This document shows positions 55,737-64,000 of a stretch of DNA of 64,000 bases, piece after piece. Every line of letters begins with the position of its first letter. The first letter of the stretch is position 1. The translations under genes and the position numbers were made by a program. Below the pieces are notes generated by a model, which worked only from the letters and a program-made list of their open reading frames with translations, did no database searches and was not told the DNA's origin. Source of the DNA: Microbulbifer hydrolyticus (lineage in GTDB: Bacteria > Pseudomonadota > Gammaproteobacteria > Pseudomonadales > Cellvibrionaceae); NCBI RefSeq assembly GCF_009931115.1, contig NZ_CP047491.1, positions 1,749,501 through 1,813,500 of the forward strand. The letters are read 5' to 3'.

Positions 55737-58142
55737 ATGGACCAGCCATCCGAGACCTTGAACGAATACCCCCTTTTGCCGCTGCGTGATGTGGTGGTCT
55801 ACCCCCATATGGTCATTCCCTTGTTTGTGGGGCGGGAGAAGTCCATCGATGCGCTGGAAGAGGCCATGCGCAGCGATAAACAAGTGCTGCTGGTGGCCCA
55901 GCGCCAGGCATCTGAAGATGATCCGGGCGCCGATGACGTTTACCGTATTGGTACCGTGGCGAGTGTCCTGCAGCTTCTGAAGTTGCCTGACGGCACCGTC
56001 AAAGTGCTGGTGGAGGGCGGCCACCGCGTAAAGGTTGAGGAGATTCAGGAGGGCGATGGACATTACCGTGCCTCCGTTTCTCCGCTGGAATCTGAGGAGT
56101 TGCCAGAGGCCGAGGCCGAGGCGCTGGTACGTTCTGCAATGTCGCAGTTTGAACAGTATGTCAGTGTCAGCAAGAAGGTGCCGAACGAGGTAATGACCTC
56201 TCTGTCGGGCATCGATGAGCCTGGTCGACTGGCCGATACTATCGCTGCGCATATGTCGCTGGATCTTCCCCAGAAGCAGGAGCTGCTGGAGACCGTCAGC
56301 GTCAAGGAGCGCCTCGAGCACCTTCTCGGACTGATGGATTCCGAGATTGATTTGATTCAGGTTGAAAAGCGTATTCGCGGCCGTGTCAAAAAGCAGATGG
56401 AAAAGAGCCAGCGCGAGTACTACTTGAATGAGCAGATGAAGGCTATTCAGAAAGAGTTGGGTGAAATTACCGAAGAGCCCAACGAGATCGAAGAGCTTGA
56501 GAGAAAAATCGCGGATTCCGGAATGTCTGCGGAAGCAGAAAAGAAAACCCGGGCCGAGCTGGGCAAGTTGAAAATGATGTCGCCGATGTCTGCGGAGGCA
56601 TCGGTGTTGCGTAGCTATATCGATTGGATGCTTAGCGTCCCCTGGAAAAAAGCCAGCCGTGTGCGTCACGACCTGATCAAGGCCGAAGAAATCCTCAACA
56701 AGGATCACTACGGCCTGGAGGAAGTGAAAGAACGCATTCTTGAATACCTCGCTGTGCAGAAGCGCGTGAAGAAAGTCAAAGGCCCCATTCTCTGTCTGGT
56801 TGGCCCTCCAGGTGTGGGTAAGACCTCGCTGGGTGAGTCCATCGCGCGCGCGACCAATCGCAAATATGTGCGCATGGCGCTCGGCGGCGTGAGAGACGAG
56901 GCGGAAATCCGCGGGCATCGCAGGACGTATATTGGTTCTCTACCGGGTAAGCTGGTACAGAAAATCTCCAAAGTGGGTGTAAAAAATCCACTGTTCCTGC
57001 TCGACGAAGTCGACAAAATGGGGATGGATCACCGTGGCGATCCCGCTTCCGCGCTGCTGGAAGTGCTCGACCCGGAGCAGAATAAATCATTCAACGATCA
57101 CTACCTGGAAGTGGATTACGACCTCTCCGATGTAATGTTCGTGTGTACCTCTAACTCCATGAATATCCCCGGTCCATTGCTCGACCGGATGGAAGTCATC
57201 CGCATCCCCGGTTACACCGAGGATGAAAAAATGAATATTGCCCAGCGCTATTTGATCCCCAAACAGCGCAAGGCGGCGGGACTCAAGCCGGAAGAGCTGG
57301 AGTTGACCGATGATACGGTCCGCGATGTTGTTCGCTATTACACCCGCGAAGCCGGCGTGCGTGGTCTTGATCGTGAGATGGCAAAAATTTGCCGCAAGGT
57401 GGTCACCGAGCATGTGCGTGAGTCCACCACCAGCAAGGTCGTAATCCAGCCCGAACAGCTGGAAGACCTGTTGGGTGTACGCAAATTTGACTACGGCCGC
57501 GCTGAGGAAGAGAACAAGATCGGTCAGGTGACGGGTTTGGCGTGGACGGAAGTGGGTGGCGAGCTGCTCACCATCGAGTCTTCTGCTGTGTCCGGGAAAG
57601 GCCGTGTTATCAAGACGGGCTCCCTTGGTGATGTGATGCAGGAGTCGATCCAGGCTGCGCTGACGGTAGTCCGCGCGCGCGCGCAGGCACTGGGTATTCC
57701 CCCGGACTTCCACGAAACCCGGGATATCCATATCCATGTTCCGGAAGGGGCGACGCCAAAAGATGGACCTTCCGCGGGTATCGCCATGTGCACCGTACTG
57801 GCCTCGGTACTCACAAACATACCCGTGCGCTCCGACGTCGCCATGACCGGGGAAATTACTCTTCGGGGTGAAGTGCTGCGCATTGGCGGGCTAAAGGAAA
57901 AGTTACTCGCGGCCCATCGCGGCGGTATCAAGACGGTTCTGATCCCGGCCGATAACGAGCGTGACCTGAAGGATATTCCCGATAATATCCAGCAGGACCT
58001 GGTTATCAAGCCGGTGAAGTGGATCGACCAGGTACTGGAATATGCTCTGGAAAAAATGCCGAGCCCTCTGAGTGATGAAGAGTACTCTGCATTGCAGAAG
58101 CAGGCAGAAGAGCGTTCGCAGAGATCAATCCAGACCCACTGA
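55737..58142 (+). CDS. lon: Lon protease
   Basis: An 801-residue ATP-dependent serine-lysine protease that degrades misfolded and regulatory proteins. The N-terminal LON domain begins YPLLPLRDVVVYPHMVIPLFVGREKS. The AAA+ core has Walker A GPPGVGKTS near residue 356. The catalytic dyad is Ser679 (in GPSAG) and Lys722 (in GGLKEKLLAA), identical to the E. coli numbering. The ATG at 55737 has GAGAGGAG close by; a longer frame from 55698 adds residues not in the family. Downstream come hupB and ppiD, as in many gammaproteobacteria. Confidence 0.97.
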   Translation: MDQPSETLNEYPLLPLRDVVVYPHMVIPLFVGREKSIDALEEAMRSDKQVLLVAQRQASEDDPGADDVYRIGTVASVLQLLKLPDGTVKVLVEGGHRVKVEEIQEGDGHYRASVSPLESEELPEAEAEALVRSAMSQFEQYVSVSKKVPNEVMTSLSGIDEPGRLADTIAAHMSLDLPQKQELLETVSVKERLEHLLGLMDSEIDLIQVEKRIRGRVKKQMEKSQREYYLNEQMKAIQKELGEITEEPNEIEELERKIADSGMSAEAEKKTRAELGKLKMMSPMSAEASVLRSYIDWMLSVPWKKASRVRHDLIKAEEILNKDHYGLEEVKERILEYLAVQKRVKKVKGPILCLVGPPGVGKTSLGESIARATNRKYVRMALGGVRDEAEIRGHRRTYIGSLPGKLVQKISKVGVKNPLFLLDEVDKMGMDHRGDPASALLEVLDPEQNKSFNDHYLEVDYDLSDVMFVCTSNSMNIPGPLLDRMEVIRIPGYTEDEKMNIAQRYLIPKQRKAAGLKPEELELTDDTVRDVVRYYTREAGVRGLDREMAKICRKVVTEHVRESTTSKVVIQPEQLEDLLGVRKFDYGRAEEENKIGQVTGLAWTEVGGELLTIESSAVSGKGRVIKTGSLGDVMQESIQAALTVVRARAQALGIPPDFHETRDIHIHVPEGATPKDGPSAGIAMCTVLASVLTNIPVRSDVAMTGEITLRGEVLRIGGLKEKLLAAHRGGIKTVLIPADNERDLKDIPDNIQQDLVIKPVKWIDQVLEYALEKMPSPLSDEEYSALQKQAEERSQRSIQTH

Positions 58143-58171
58143 TCTATTGATTCAAAACTGCACTTTTTAGC

Positions 58172-58215
58172 ACCAACCATCCCGGGGTAGTGATTATCCC
58201 GGGGTGGCTGGTTTT
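58172..58215 (+). terminator. Intrinsic terminator after lon
   Basis: ACCAACCATCCCGGGG (58172-58187) pairs with TCCCGGGGTGGCTGGT (58197-58212), with one mismatch and one T-G wobble, around a 9-base loop; T-run follows. Confidence 0.78.
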
Positions 58216-58364
58216 GGGCGTGAAAAAAAGCGTTGAATAGAGTGATCAAAGTCGCGTAGAGTACGCAGCCTGCTAATGTGCAGGTTAAAAAATGATCGCG
58301 ACGGACATTGGCTGAACAAGTGTGATTCAAAAATGCCCAACTCCCCGCAAAGCCGCATGGTTCC

Positions 58365-58393
58365 TTGACCCACCAACAGGCAGTTGGTATAAA
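58365..58393 (+). promoter_or_regulatory. Sigma-70 promoter for hupB
   Basis: TTGACC (58365-58370) and TATAAA (58388-58393) with an ideal 17-base spacer. Both elements are close to consensus, consistent with high HU expression. Confidence 0.72.
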
Positions 58394-58535
58394 ACGGGGC
58401 TTGTTGCGCTGCGGGGAGCCGCAGGCGATCAAAATTTAACTGCAAAAAAATGCATGAATGCGCCTCGTCAAACGAGGCAGCAACAGACCCAACATACACA
58501 CCTAGAAACCTAGATAAAGAACAGAGGGATATAGC

Positions 58536-58808
58536 GTGAACAAGTCCGAACTGATTGAAGCCATTGCCGCATCTGCCGACATTCCTAAGGCAGCCGCTGG
58601 CCGTGCTCTGGACGCCATGGTAGACAGTATTACCGACGCACTGAAACAGGGTGATCAGGTAGCCCTGGTTGGCTTTGGTACCTTCGCTGTCAAAGAGCGC
58701 GCTGCGCGCACTGGCCGCAACCCGCGTACCGGCGACCCCATCGAAATCGCTGCAGCTAAAATCCCTAATTTCAAAGCCGGTAAAGCTTTGAAAGATGCGG
58801 TAAATTAA
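58536..58808 (+). CDS. hupB: DNA-binding protein HU-beta
   Basis: A 90-residue histone-like protein that bends and compacts DNA. The whole sequence follows HU-beta: [60 protein letters not shown] (the DNA-binding arm with the conserved proline) and the C-terminal [11 protein letters not shown]. The start is GTG, with AGAGGG about 8 bases upstream. It lies between lon and ppiD, its usual place, and has its own strong promoter. Confidence 0.96.
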   Translation: MNKSELIEAIAASADIPKAAAGRALDAMVDSITDALKQGDQVALVGFGTFAVKERAARTGRNPRTGDPIEIAAAKIPNFKAGKALKDAVN

Positions 58809-58834
58809 GAAGCCTTGTAACCTTCAATGCTTCA

Positions 58835-58866
58835 AAGGGGCGTATCAGATGGATGCGCCTTTTTTG
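58835..58866 (+). terminator. Intrinsic terminator after hupB
   Basis: AAAGGGGCGTA (58835-58843) pairs imperfectly with TGCGCCTTT (58854-58862) around a 9-base loop, followed by TTTTT. Confidence 0.75.
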
Positions 58867-59009
58867 TTTCTGAAAGATTGAAATTTTATTTGGATCAGCC
58901 GGTTTAGGCGTATTCAGTGAAGTCTCGGCGACGACGCGTACACTTCACTGTAACAACAATAAGCATCGATCCAGATGAGTACTGATAGAGTTAAATTTCG
59001 GAGCTGAAT

Positions 59010-60902
59010 ATGCTTCAGTCCATGCGTGACAACCTCAAAGGAACCGCTGCAATTATTGTGGCCGCGTTCTTTGGATTTATTATGGTTATTGGTGGGATTG
59101 ATTTCTTCACTGGTGCCAGCGGGGGCTCGGCCGATCAAGTGGCTGCAGTCAACGGAGAAAAAATTTCAAATATCGACCTGCAGCGAGCGATCCAGAATCG
59201 CCGTAACATGATCGAAAGCCAGTACGGCGAGAATGTACCGGCAGACCTGCTGACCGATGAACAGCTGCGCGGCCCCGTGCTTCAGCAGCTGGTGAACAGC
59301 TCGGTAATGCGTCAGGTGGCGCAGGAACGTGGCATGGTCATGAGTGCCGCAGCCGTCGACAGGGAAATCGTGCAGATGCCCGGTTTTCAGGTTAACGGTC
59401 AGTTTGACCAGCAGATGTACCGCGATGGCCTGCGTCGTATGGGCTACAGCCCTACTGGATTTCGCCAGCTGCTTGAGCAGGAAATGGTCATGCAGCAGTA
59501 CATCGGAAGTGTTTCCGATAGTGCTTTCGCGACCCGTGTCGAAGCGGAAGAAGTTGTGTCCATATCGATGGAAGAGCGCGACTTTGATTACCTGACCCTG
59601 TCGGCCTCGCCGCTTCTGGCTGAGATTCAGGTTAGTGACGCCGAAGTGCAGGCCTACTACGATGAGAATCAGCAGGCTTTCCTGCATCCTGAGCAGGTGG
59701 CAATTGAGTACATCGAGTTGACCCCGGAACAGTTTGCGGCAAATCTGGATGTCTCTGAAGAGGATGTGCGCGCACAGTACGATCAGGAAGTGAAGAACTT
59801 CCAGGCCAGTATCCGTCGTCACGCTGCGCACATTCTTATTGAAGGCGATGACGAAGCGGCGCAGAAAAAGGTAGGCGAAGTGCAGGCCAAATTGTCAGAA
59901 GGTGCTGAGTTTGAAGCGCTCGCGAAAGAGTATTCTGACGATATCGTCTCGCGTGAGGAAGGCGGCGACGTGGGCTTCACCAGCGGCGATGTTTTCCCTG
60001 AGCCATTTGAAGATGCATTGGCCGACCTCGAGGTTGGTCAGGTTTCTGGTGCCGTCAAAACTGAAGCCGGCACTCACTTTATCAAGCTGATTGAAGTCGC
60101 CGATGCCGAGCCGCCGAGTTTCGAGGAGCGCAAGGCCGCAATCGCTGCGCGTTTGCGCACTGCGGAAGCGGAGCGCGAGTTCGTGGGTGCGGTAAGTCGT
60201 CTTGGCGATCTGGCCTACAATGCAGAAACGCTGGCCGGGCCAGCGGAAGAGCTTGGTGTTTCCGTACAGAAATCTCCGCTATTTTCCCGTCAGGGTGGTG
60301 CAGGCGTTACCGCCGAGGGCAAAGTGGTCGAGGCCGCTTTCTCCCCGGAAGTGATGGAGGATGGTAATACCTCGGATGTGCTCAACCTGTCTGAAAACCA
60401 CTCTGTGGTTCTGCGTGTTGTGGAGCACAAGCCCGCAGGTGTGAAACCTCTGGAGGCGGTGAAGCAAGAAATTACCCAGCGCCTGAAGCGTGATAAAGCG
60501 AGTGAGCAATTGGCGAGCAAGGCTCGTTCTATCAAGGAGCAGGTACAGGCTGGCGAAGCGCTTGCGGACGTGGCCTCTGCCGAGGAGCTCACCCTGGAAA
60601 CCAGCGATAACACCCGCCGTGGTGGATTTGGTGCGCGTGGTGAGGTTGTTGAGCACGCATTTGGTATGGATGCTCCCAAGCCGGGTGCCAAGAGCCTCGA
60701 GCAGTTTACTCTGGGCTCCGGGGACGTTGTGGTGGTACAGCTGCGTGACGTGCGTGCTGGAGACCTGTCCCGTCAGAGCAAGGAGCAGCGCGAAGCACTG
60801 ATGCAGCAGCTGGCTTCCATGCAGGGTACTGCAGAGCTGGCGGCGGTCCAGAACTACCTGTCGAGCAAGGCGGATATTGAGCTGTCGACTACGGACGACT
60901 GA
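59010..60902 (+). CDS. ppiD: Periplasmic folding chaperone / peptidyl-prolyl isomerase PpiD
   Basis: A 630-residue inner-membrane-anchored chaperone that helps outer-membrane proteins leave the Sec translocon. The N-terminus has one membrane segment (about residues 12-34, TAAIIVAAFFGFIMVIGG). A SurA-like N-terminal domain follows (NGEKISNIDLQRAIQNRRN), then one parvulin domain (about 266-365: RRHAAHILIEGDDEAAQKKVGEVQAKLSEG…GGDVGFTSGDVFPEPFEDAL…GTHFIKL). The C-terminal part is helical. TTCGGAGC precedes the ATG. It ends at a long convergent terminator shared with mltD. Confidence 0.93.
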   Translation: MLQSMRDNLKGTAAIIVAAFFGFIMVIGGIDFFTGASGGSADQVAAVNGEKISNIDLQRAIQNRRNMIESQYGENVPADLLTDEQLRGPVLQQLVNSSVMRQVAQERGMVMSAAAVDREIVQMPGFQVNGQFDQQMYRDGLRRMGYSPTGFRQLLEQEMVMQQYIGSVSDSAFATRVEAEEVVSISMEERDFDYLTLSASPLLAEIQVSDAEVQAYYDENQQAFLHPEQVAIEYIELTPEQFAANLDVSEEDVRAQYDQEVKNFQASIRRHAAHILIEGDDEAAQKKVGEVQAKLSEGAEFEALAKEYSDDIVSREEGGDVGFTSGDVFPEPFEDALADLEVGQVSGAVKTEAGTHFIKLIEVADAEPPSFEERKAAIAARLRTAEAEREFVGAVSRLGDLAYNAETLAGPAEELGVSVQKSPLFSRQGGAGVTAEGKVVEAAFSPEVMEDGNTSDVLNLSENHSVVLRVVEHKPAGVKPLEAVKQEITQRLKRDKASEQLASKARSIKEQVQAGEALADVASAEELTLETSDNTRRGGFGARGEVVEHAFGMDAPKPGAKSLEQFTLGSGDVVVVQLRDVRAGDLSRQSKEQREALMQQLASMQGTAELAAVQNYLSSKADIELSTTDD

Positions 60903-60914
60903 GCCAGGCAGCAA

Positions 60915-60962
60915 GACAGGCACAAAAAAACCGGCGTTATCGCCGGTTTTTTTGTGCCTGTC
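60915..60962. terminator. Bidirectional terminator between ppiD and mltD
   Basis: A perfect 22-bp inverted repeat (60915-60936 and 60941-60962) with loop TTAT. Each arm contains CCGGCG and a seven-base A- or T-run, so it works in both directions for the converging genes. Confidence 0.93.
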
Positions 60963-60981
60963 TATTTTATGTCGGGCGGTG

Positions 60982-62550
60982 TCAGCCGCTGGAAGCGCTG
61001 TCGACAAACAGTGTGAGGCGCTGGCCTGGCTGAAGATAGCTATTTTTGCTGATCTTGTTCCAGCGCACGATATCACCGATGTCGATGCTGAATTTCCGCG
61101 CGATACGGTACAGGGAGTCACCATTGCGCACACGATAGGAAACCTTGCGGGTCGTGCGTCCGCGGTCATCGCTGTTGCCTTTCGAGTATGCCACCAGTTT
61201 GCGGCCGGGCCGCAGGGTGTCGCCGGGGGCCATGCTGTTCCAGCTGGCGAGCTCACGTACCTTTACGTCGAGGGAGCGTGCAATACCCCAGAGGGTATCG
61301 CCGGGGCGGACGGTATAGCTGGACTTTTCACCCTTTCCGGAAGATTGGCGACGCTGTACACGCTGGTCAATCGAGTACGCATATTGCGCGCTTGGGCCTG
61401 AAGCGCTTGGAATCAGCAGCGTCTGGCCGGCGCGGATACTGCTGCCGCGCAACTTGTTGGTCTGCTGGATCGCCGAGACCGTGGTTTCGTAGCGGCGTGC
61501 GATTACGGACAGGGAGTCTCCGCGTGCCACCTTGTAGCGCTGCCAGCTCACCCTCTGGTCAGCCGGAAGCTTCTCGAGCGCGGCAATAAAACGCGCACTC
61601 TTGTCATTGGGGATCAGCAGTCGATGGCTTCCGTTGGGGTCTGTTGCCCAGCGGTTGTACCCCGGGTTCAGCAGGTAAAGCTCTTCGATTTCCACGCCCG
61701 CCAGTTCTGCTGCCTGGGCCAGGTCAATCTGGCTGCCGACATCTACCGCGGTGTAGTAGGGGGTATTGCCAACATCGTGCAGAGGGACGCGGTAGTGATC
61801 CGAATGTGCGACGACTTCGGCCAGCGCCAGCAACTGAGGGACATAGCGCTGAGTTTCGCGCGGTAATTTCAGGTCCCAGAAGCTGGTACCCTTGCCTCTG
61901 CGACGGTTGCGCTCCATCGCGCGACGCACAGTGCCTTCCCCGGCGTTATAGGCAGCGAGGACCAGCAGCCAGTCACCGTCAAATTTGGCGGAGAGGTAAT
62001 TGAAATATTCACTCGCAGCGCGGGTGGATTCCACTACATCGCGACGACCGTCGTACCACCAGTTCTGGTTCAATCCGAAAGATCGGCCGGTGGCGGGGAT
62101 AAACTGCCACATGCCAGACGCCTGGGCATGGGAGTACGCGAAAGGGTCGTAGGCACTTTCCACGATGGGGAGTAGGGCAAATTCCATCGGGATATTGGAT
62201 TGCTCAAGCTGTTCCGCCACATGGAAGATGTAGCGACGCGAACGCTCGGTCACGCGTGCCATATAACCCTGGTTGGAGGAAAAGTAGTTGACGTAGTCCT
62301 TCACTTTGGGGCGTTCGGTCTCTCGATCGAGAGTGAACCCCTGCCTCAGGCGCTGCCAGATATCATTTGGTGGAAGGGCCGGCTCGGACACGTCCATGAT
62401 GTTCTGGCTGATGGCGATCAGGTCGCCGTCAGTGCTGTCAACCTCTGATTCAGCCTGTGAAACGCTCGCGGATTGTGGCGCATGATCAAGTTGTGCGCAT
62501 GCCCCCACTGCCGCTGCGAGTAGTGCAACAGCAAATTTTTTATAAACCAT
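60982..62550 (-). CDS. mltD: Membrane-bound lytic murein transglycosylase MltD (LysM lipoprotein)
   Basis: A 522-residue lipoprotein that cleaves peptidoglycan to 1,6-anhydro-muropeptides. The signal peptide ends in lipobox AVGAC (Cys near residue 18). The lytic transglycosylase domain has the catalytic Glu in LLPIVESAYDPFAYSHAQASGMWQFIPATG near residue 129, and AAYNAGEGTVRRAM near 200. Three LysM peptidoglycan-binding modules follow (about 340-385, 408-452, 468-515; YKVARGDSLSVIARRY, YTVRPGDTLWGIARSL, YRVRNGDSLYRIARKF). gloB is just upstream on the same strand, 158 bases away, as is common in gammaproteobacteria. Confidence 0.95.
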   Translation of the reverse strand: MVYKKFAVALLAAAVGACAQLDHAPQSASVSQAESEVDSTDGDLIAISQNIMDVSEPALPPNDIWQRLRQGFTLDRETERPKVKDYVNYFSSNQGYMARVTERSRRYIFHVAEQLEQSNIPMEFALLPIVESAYDPFAYSHAQASGMWQFIPATGRSFGLNQNWWYDGRRDVVESTRAASEYFNYLSAKFDGDWLLVLAAYNAGEGTVRRAMERNRRRGKGTSFWDLKLPRETQRYVPQLLALAEVVAHSDHYRVPLHDVGNTPYYTAVDVGSQIDLAQAAELAGVEIEELYLLNPGYNRWATDPNGSHRLLIPNDKSARFIAALEKLPADQRVSWQRYKVARGDSLSVIARRYETTVSAIQQTNKLRGSSIRAGQTLLIPSASGPSAQYAYSIDQRVQRRQSSGKGEKSSYTVRPGDTLWGIARSLDVKVRELASWNSMAPGDTLRPGRKLVAYSKGNSDDRGRTTRKVSYRVRNGDSLYRIARKFSIDIGDIVRWNKISKNSYLQPGQRLTLFVDSASSG

Positions 62551-62708
62551 TCTGGTGTCCGCAGTCTGTTGTTTGTTATCTGTTTGCTCCGCGCTGGGCT
62601 GTGCCTGGTGTGGCCCTGTCGCCGCAATTATTGAGTAATACGCTTGAGCTTTGATTTGTAATTGTCTGATTCTAAAGAGGGTGGTTGGTTCCGGTCAATG
62701 CAAATTGC

Positions 62709-63467
62709 TCAAAAATTGTCCTTCCATTGACGTAAACTGGCGAATATTTCTACAGGTGTGCCATCCGGGCTGCCGCCATGAGAAGCCACCCGTGCACGGA
62801 CTTCCGGCGACTGGGTACGGAGAAAAGGGTTGGTTTTGAGTTCGCTGCTGATGGTGGAGGGCAGGGTTGGCTGGTTCTTCGCGCGAGCGGAGCGCGCAGA
62901 GGCGATGCGGTCTTCTATGTCGTGGTTACCCGGCTCAACCGCCTGTGCAAATGCGAGATTGGCCAGGGTGTACTCGTGCGCGCAGTAGACGCGCGTGCTC
63001 GGGGGCAGGGCTGCCAACCTCGACAGCGAGTGGTGCATCTGCTCCGGTGTTCCCTCGAACAGACGGCCGCAGCCCGCGGCGAAGAGAGTGTCGCCGCAAA
63101 AAAGATGATTGCCGTCCGGCTGGTGAAGCAACAGCGCGATGTGATCGAGAGTATGACCGGGGACGGATAGCACCTCCCAGTCGCAGCCCATCAGCGAGAA
63201 CTTGTCGCCATCGGTAAGCGGTTTGGTCACCCCTTCGATCGATCCCGGCCCATAGACCGAGCAGTCAAATTGATCCGTCAGGGATTTCACCCCGCCAGTA
63301 TGGTCGAGGTGGTGGTGGGTAAGCAGTATGCCATGCAGCGCAGCGTCTCCGAGGGCCCGTAGAACCGGAGTGGAATCCCCCGGGTCTATCACCCAGTTTT
63401 CGCGACCTTGCTGTAAATGCCAGATATAGTTGTCATTAAATGCCGGTATCGGGCGGATTGTGATCAT
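62709..63467 (-). CDS. gloB: Hydroxyacylglutathione hydrolase (glyoxalase II) GloB
   Basis: A 252-residue metallo-beta-lactamase-fold enzyme that hydrolyses S-lactoylglutathione to lactate and glutathione in methylglyoxal detoxification. The metal site THHHLDHTGG (His51, His53, Asp55, His56) and the further ligands PGHTLDHIALLL and FCGDTLFAAGCGRLFEGT are present; the glutathione-binding C-terminal region includes RVYCAHEYTLANLAFA. It is upstream of mltD on the same strand and divergent from the methyltransferase at 63669, the common gloB-methyltransferase neighbourhood. Confidence 0.95.
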   Translation of the reverse strand: MITIRPIPAFNDNYIWHLQQGRENWVIDPGDSTPVLRALGDAALHGILLTHHHLDHTGGVKSLTDQFDCSVYGPGSIEGVTKPLTDGDKFSLMGCDWEVLSVPGHTLDHIALLLHQPDGNHLFCGDTLFAAGCGRLFEGTPEQMHHSLSRLAALPPSTRVYCAHEYTLANLAFAQAVEPGNHDIEDRIASARSARAKNQPTLPSTISSELKTNPFLRTQSPEVRARVASHGGSPDGTPVEIFASLRQWKDNF

Positions 63468-63668
63468 CGGCGGTCCCCGCTAACCTAGCGTTGTGCAGAA
63501 CTCGATTATGTTGGGGCAACTCTAACATAAGCGGGGCCTTCCCTGGCTTGCCGGCCGGGGGATCTGATCGTGTAGCGGCACACCCTCCGTCTCATAGCTC
63601 AGCACTATTAGAAGGGAGACGGCTGTCAATACAACCTTATACAACCTTCAGAGAAGCAGGAGCTGTTG

Positions 63669-64000
63669 ATGGGCAGAAAAGCGGGCCGGAAACCCCTGTT
63701 CTACCGCGGTAAGGTTCAGACCCCGCCGCTGGCTCAGTCCTGCGCCAGCCTGGGTGACTGGTTTGAAAGTGCATTGGGGCAGGAGATCCTGACCCAGCAA
63801 CTGGCGCTTGCTCAACCACTCGTGGAAGGGTTGTTTGGATACCATCTGATGCAGGCGAGTGTGGCGCGGCAGGTAGACTTTGCCGCCTGTAGCCGGATTA
63901 ACCACCGGTTCCGCCTCAGCCCCTGTAAGGACGGCGGTGGCGCGGCTCTTGTGGAGTTTGAACAGTTGCCACTGCCATCTGAGTCCATAGATGTGGCGGT
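63669..64000 (+). CDS. SAM-dependent methyltransferase, N-terminal part (runs off window)
   Basis: An open frame of 110 codons reaching the window end, starting MGRKAGRKPLFYRGKVQTPP and continuing through DWFESALGQEILTQQLALAQPLVEGLFGYHLMQASVARQ to FEQLPLPSESIDVAV. LPLPSxSIDVAV is the segment before motif IV of the class I methyltransferase usually found divergent from gloB in gammaproteobacteria. AGGAG lies 6 bases before the ATG. The rest of the gene, and probably rnhA and dnaQ, should follow beyond the window; that is inference from the usual gene order. Confidence 0.78.
   Translation, partial: MGRKAGRKPLFYRGKVQTPPLAQSCASLGDWFESALGQEILTQQLALAQPLVEGLFGYHLMQASVARQVDFAACSRINHRFRLSPCKDGGGAALVEFEQLPLPSESIDVA

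Larger units (their letters stand above)
58143..58535. other. Intergenic region between lon and hupB
   Basis: Holds the lon terminator (58172-58215) and a good sigma-70 promoter (58365-58393) for hupB, followed by a leader of about 135 bases. A small CCTAG…CTAG repeat occurs just before the hupB ribosome site. No gene. Confidence 0.5.

Noticed and set aside
55575..56918. 447-codon open frame antisense to the start of lon
   Set aside because: Shadow frame; no domain, and it would overlap the lon ribosome site and coding region.

Overview
The window is a continuous piece of gammaproteobacterial chromosome of moderate-to-high GC content. It carries about 53 protein genes, one tRNA, many intrinsic terminators and no sign of a phage, insertion sequence, integron or CRISPR array. 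The smc-zipA-ligA order, a FabY-type ketoacyl synthase, fadBA, and the tig-clpP-clpX-lon-hupB-ppiD block point to a free-living, probably marine relative of Pseudomonas/Cellvibrionales. A Microbulbifer-like organism is my best guess; this is inferred from gene content, not from a database match.

Layout. 1-8.4 kb: the end of smc, zipA, ligA, a small conserved unknown gene and fumC. 8.4-15.5 kb: two tiny membrane proteins, an AraC regulator, and a lipid block (DmdC/FadE-like acyl-CoA dehydrogenase, SCP2-like protein, FadD), then PsiE. 15.5-21.5 kb: envelope and peptidase genes (M28 lipoprotein, M14 carboxypeptidase, SYLF lipoprotein, unknown lipoprotein, DUF3445 heme-family protein). 21.5-27.6 kb: the most accessory-looking part, an AraC regulator divergent from a flavin monooxygenase-transporter-SDR-SDR operon, then a LysE exporter. 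27.8-31.1 kb: tatD, a natural CsdA-CsdE (cysteine desulfurase-sulfur acceptor) fusion, and convergent tcdA. 31.2-41.5 kb: SlyD-like PPIase, an unusual globin-like protein, HIT protein, head-GIN protein, ycjX-ycjF, an exported unknown, gor, hpf and a coiled-coil exported protein behind a sigma-54-like promoter. 41.6-44.7 kb: thpR, an ibpA heat-shock gene with a sigma-32-like promoter and a ROSE-like RNA thermometer, a methyltransferase coupled to it, and a GlxA-type regulator. 44.9-51.2 kb: fabY, a cupin regulator and fadBA. 51.3-64 kb: tRNA-Leu, tig, clpP, clpX, lon, hupB, ppiD, mltD, gloB and the start of a methyltransferase.

Three themes recur: fatty-acid turnover (acyl-CoA dehydrogenase, FadD, FabY, FadBA), protein quality control (trigger factor, ClpXP, Lon, PpiD, SlyD-like, IbpA, YcjXF), and redox or thiol chemistry (Gor, GloB, Csd/TcdA, globin-like). 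I found no convincing wholly new multi-gene system. The items most worth a second look are the CsdA-CsdE fusion beside tcdA, the heat-shock control region of the ibpA-methyltransferase pair, the globin-like protein lacking a proximal histidine, the sigma-54-like promoter before an unknown coiled-coil protein, and the regulated monooxygenase operon.
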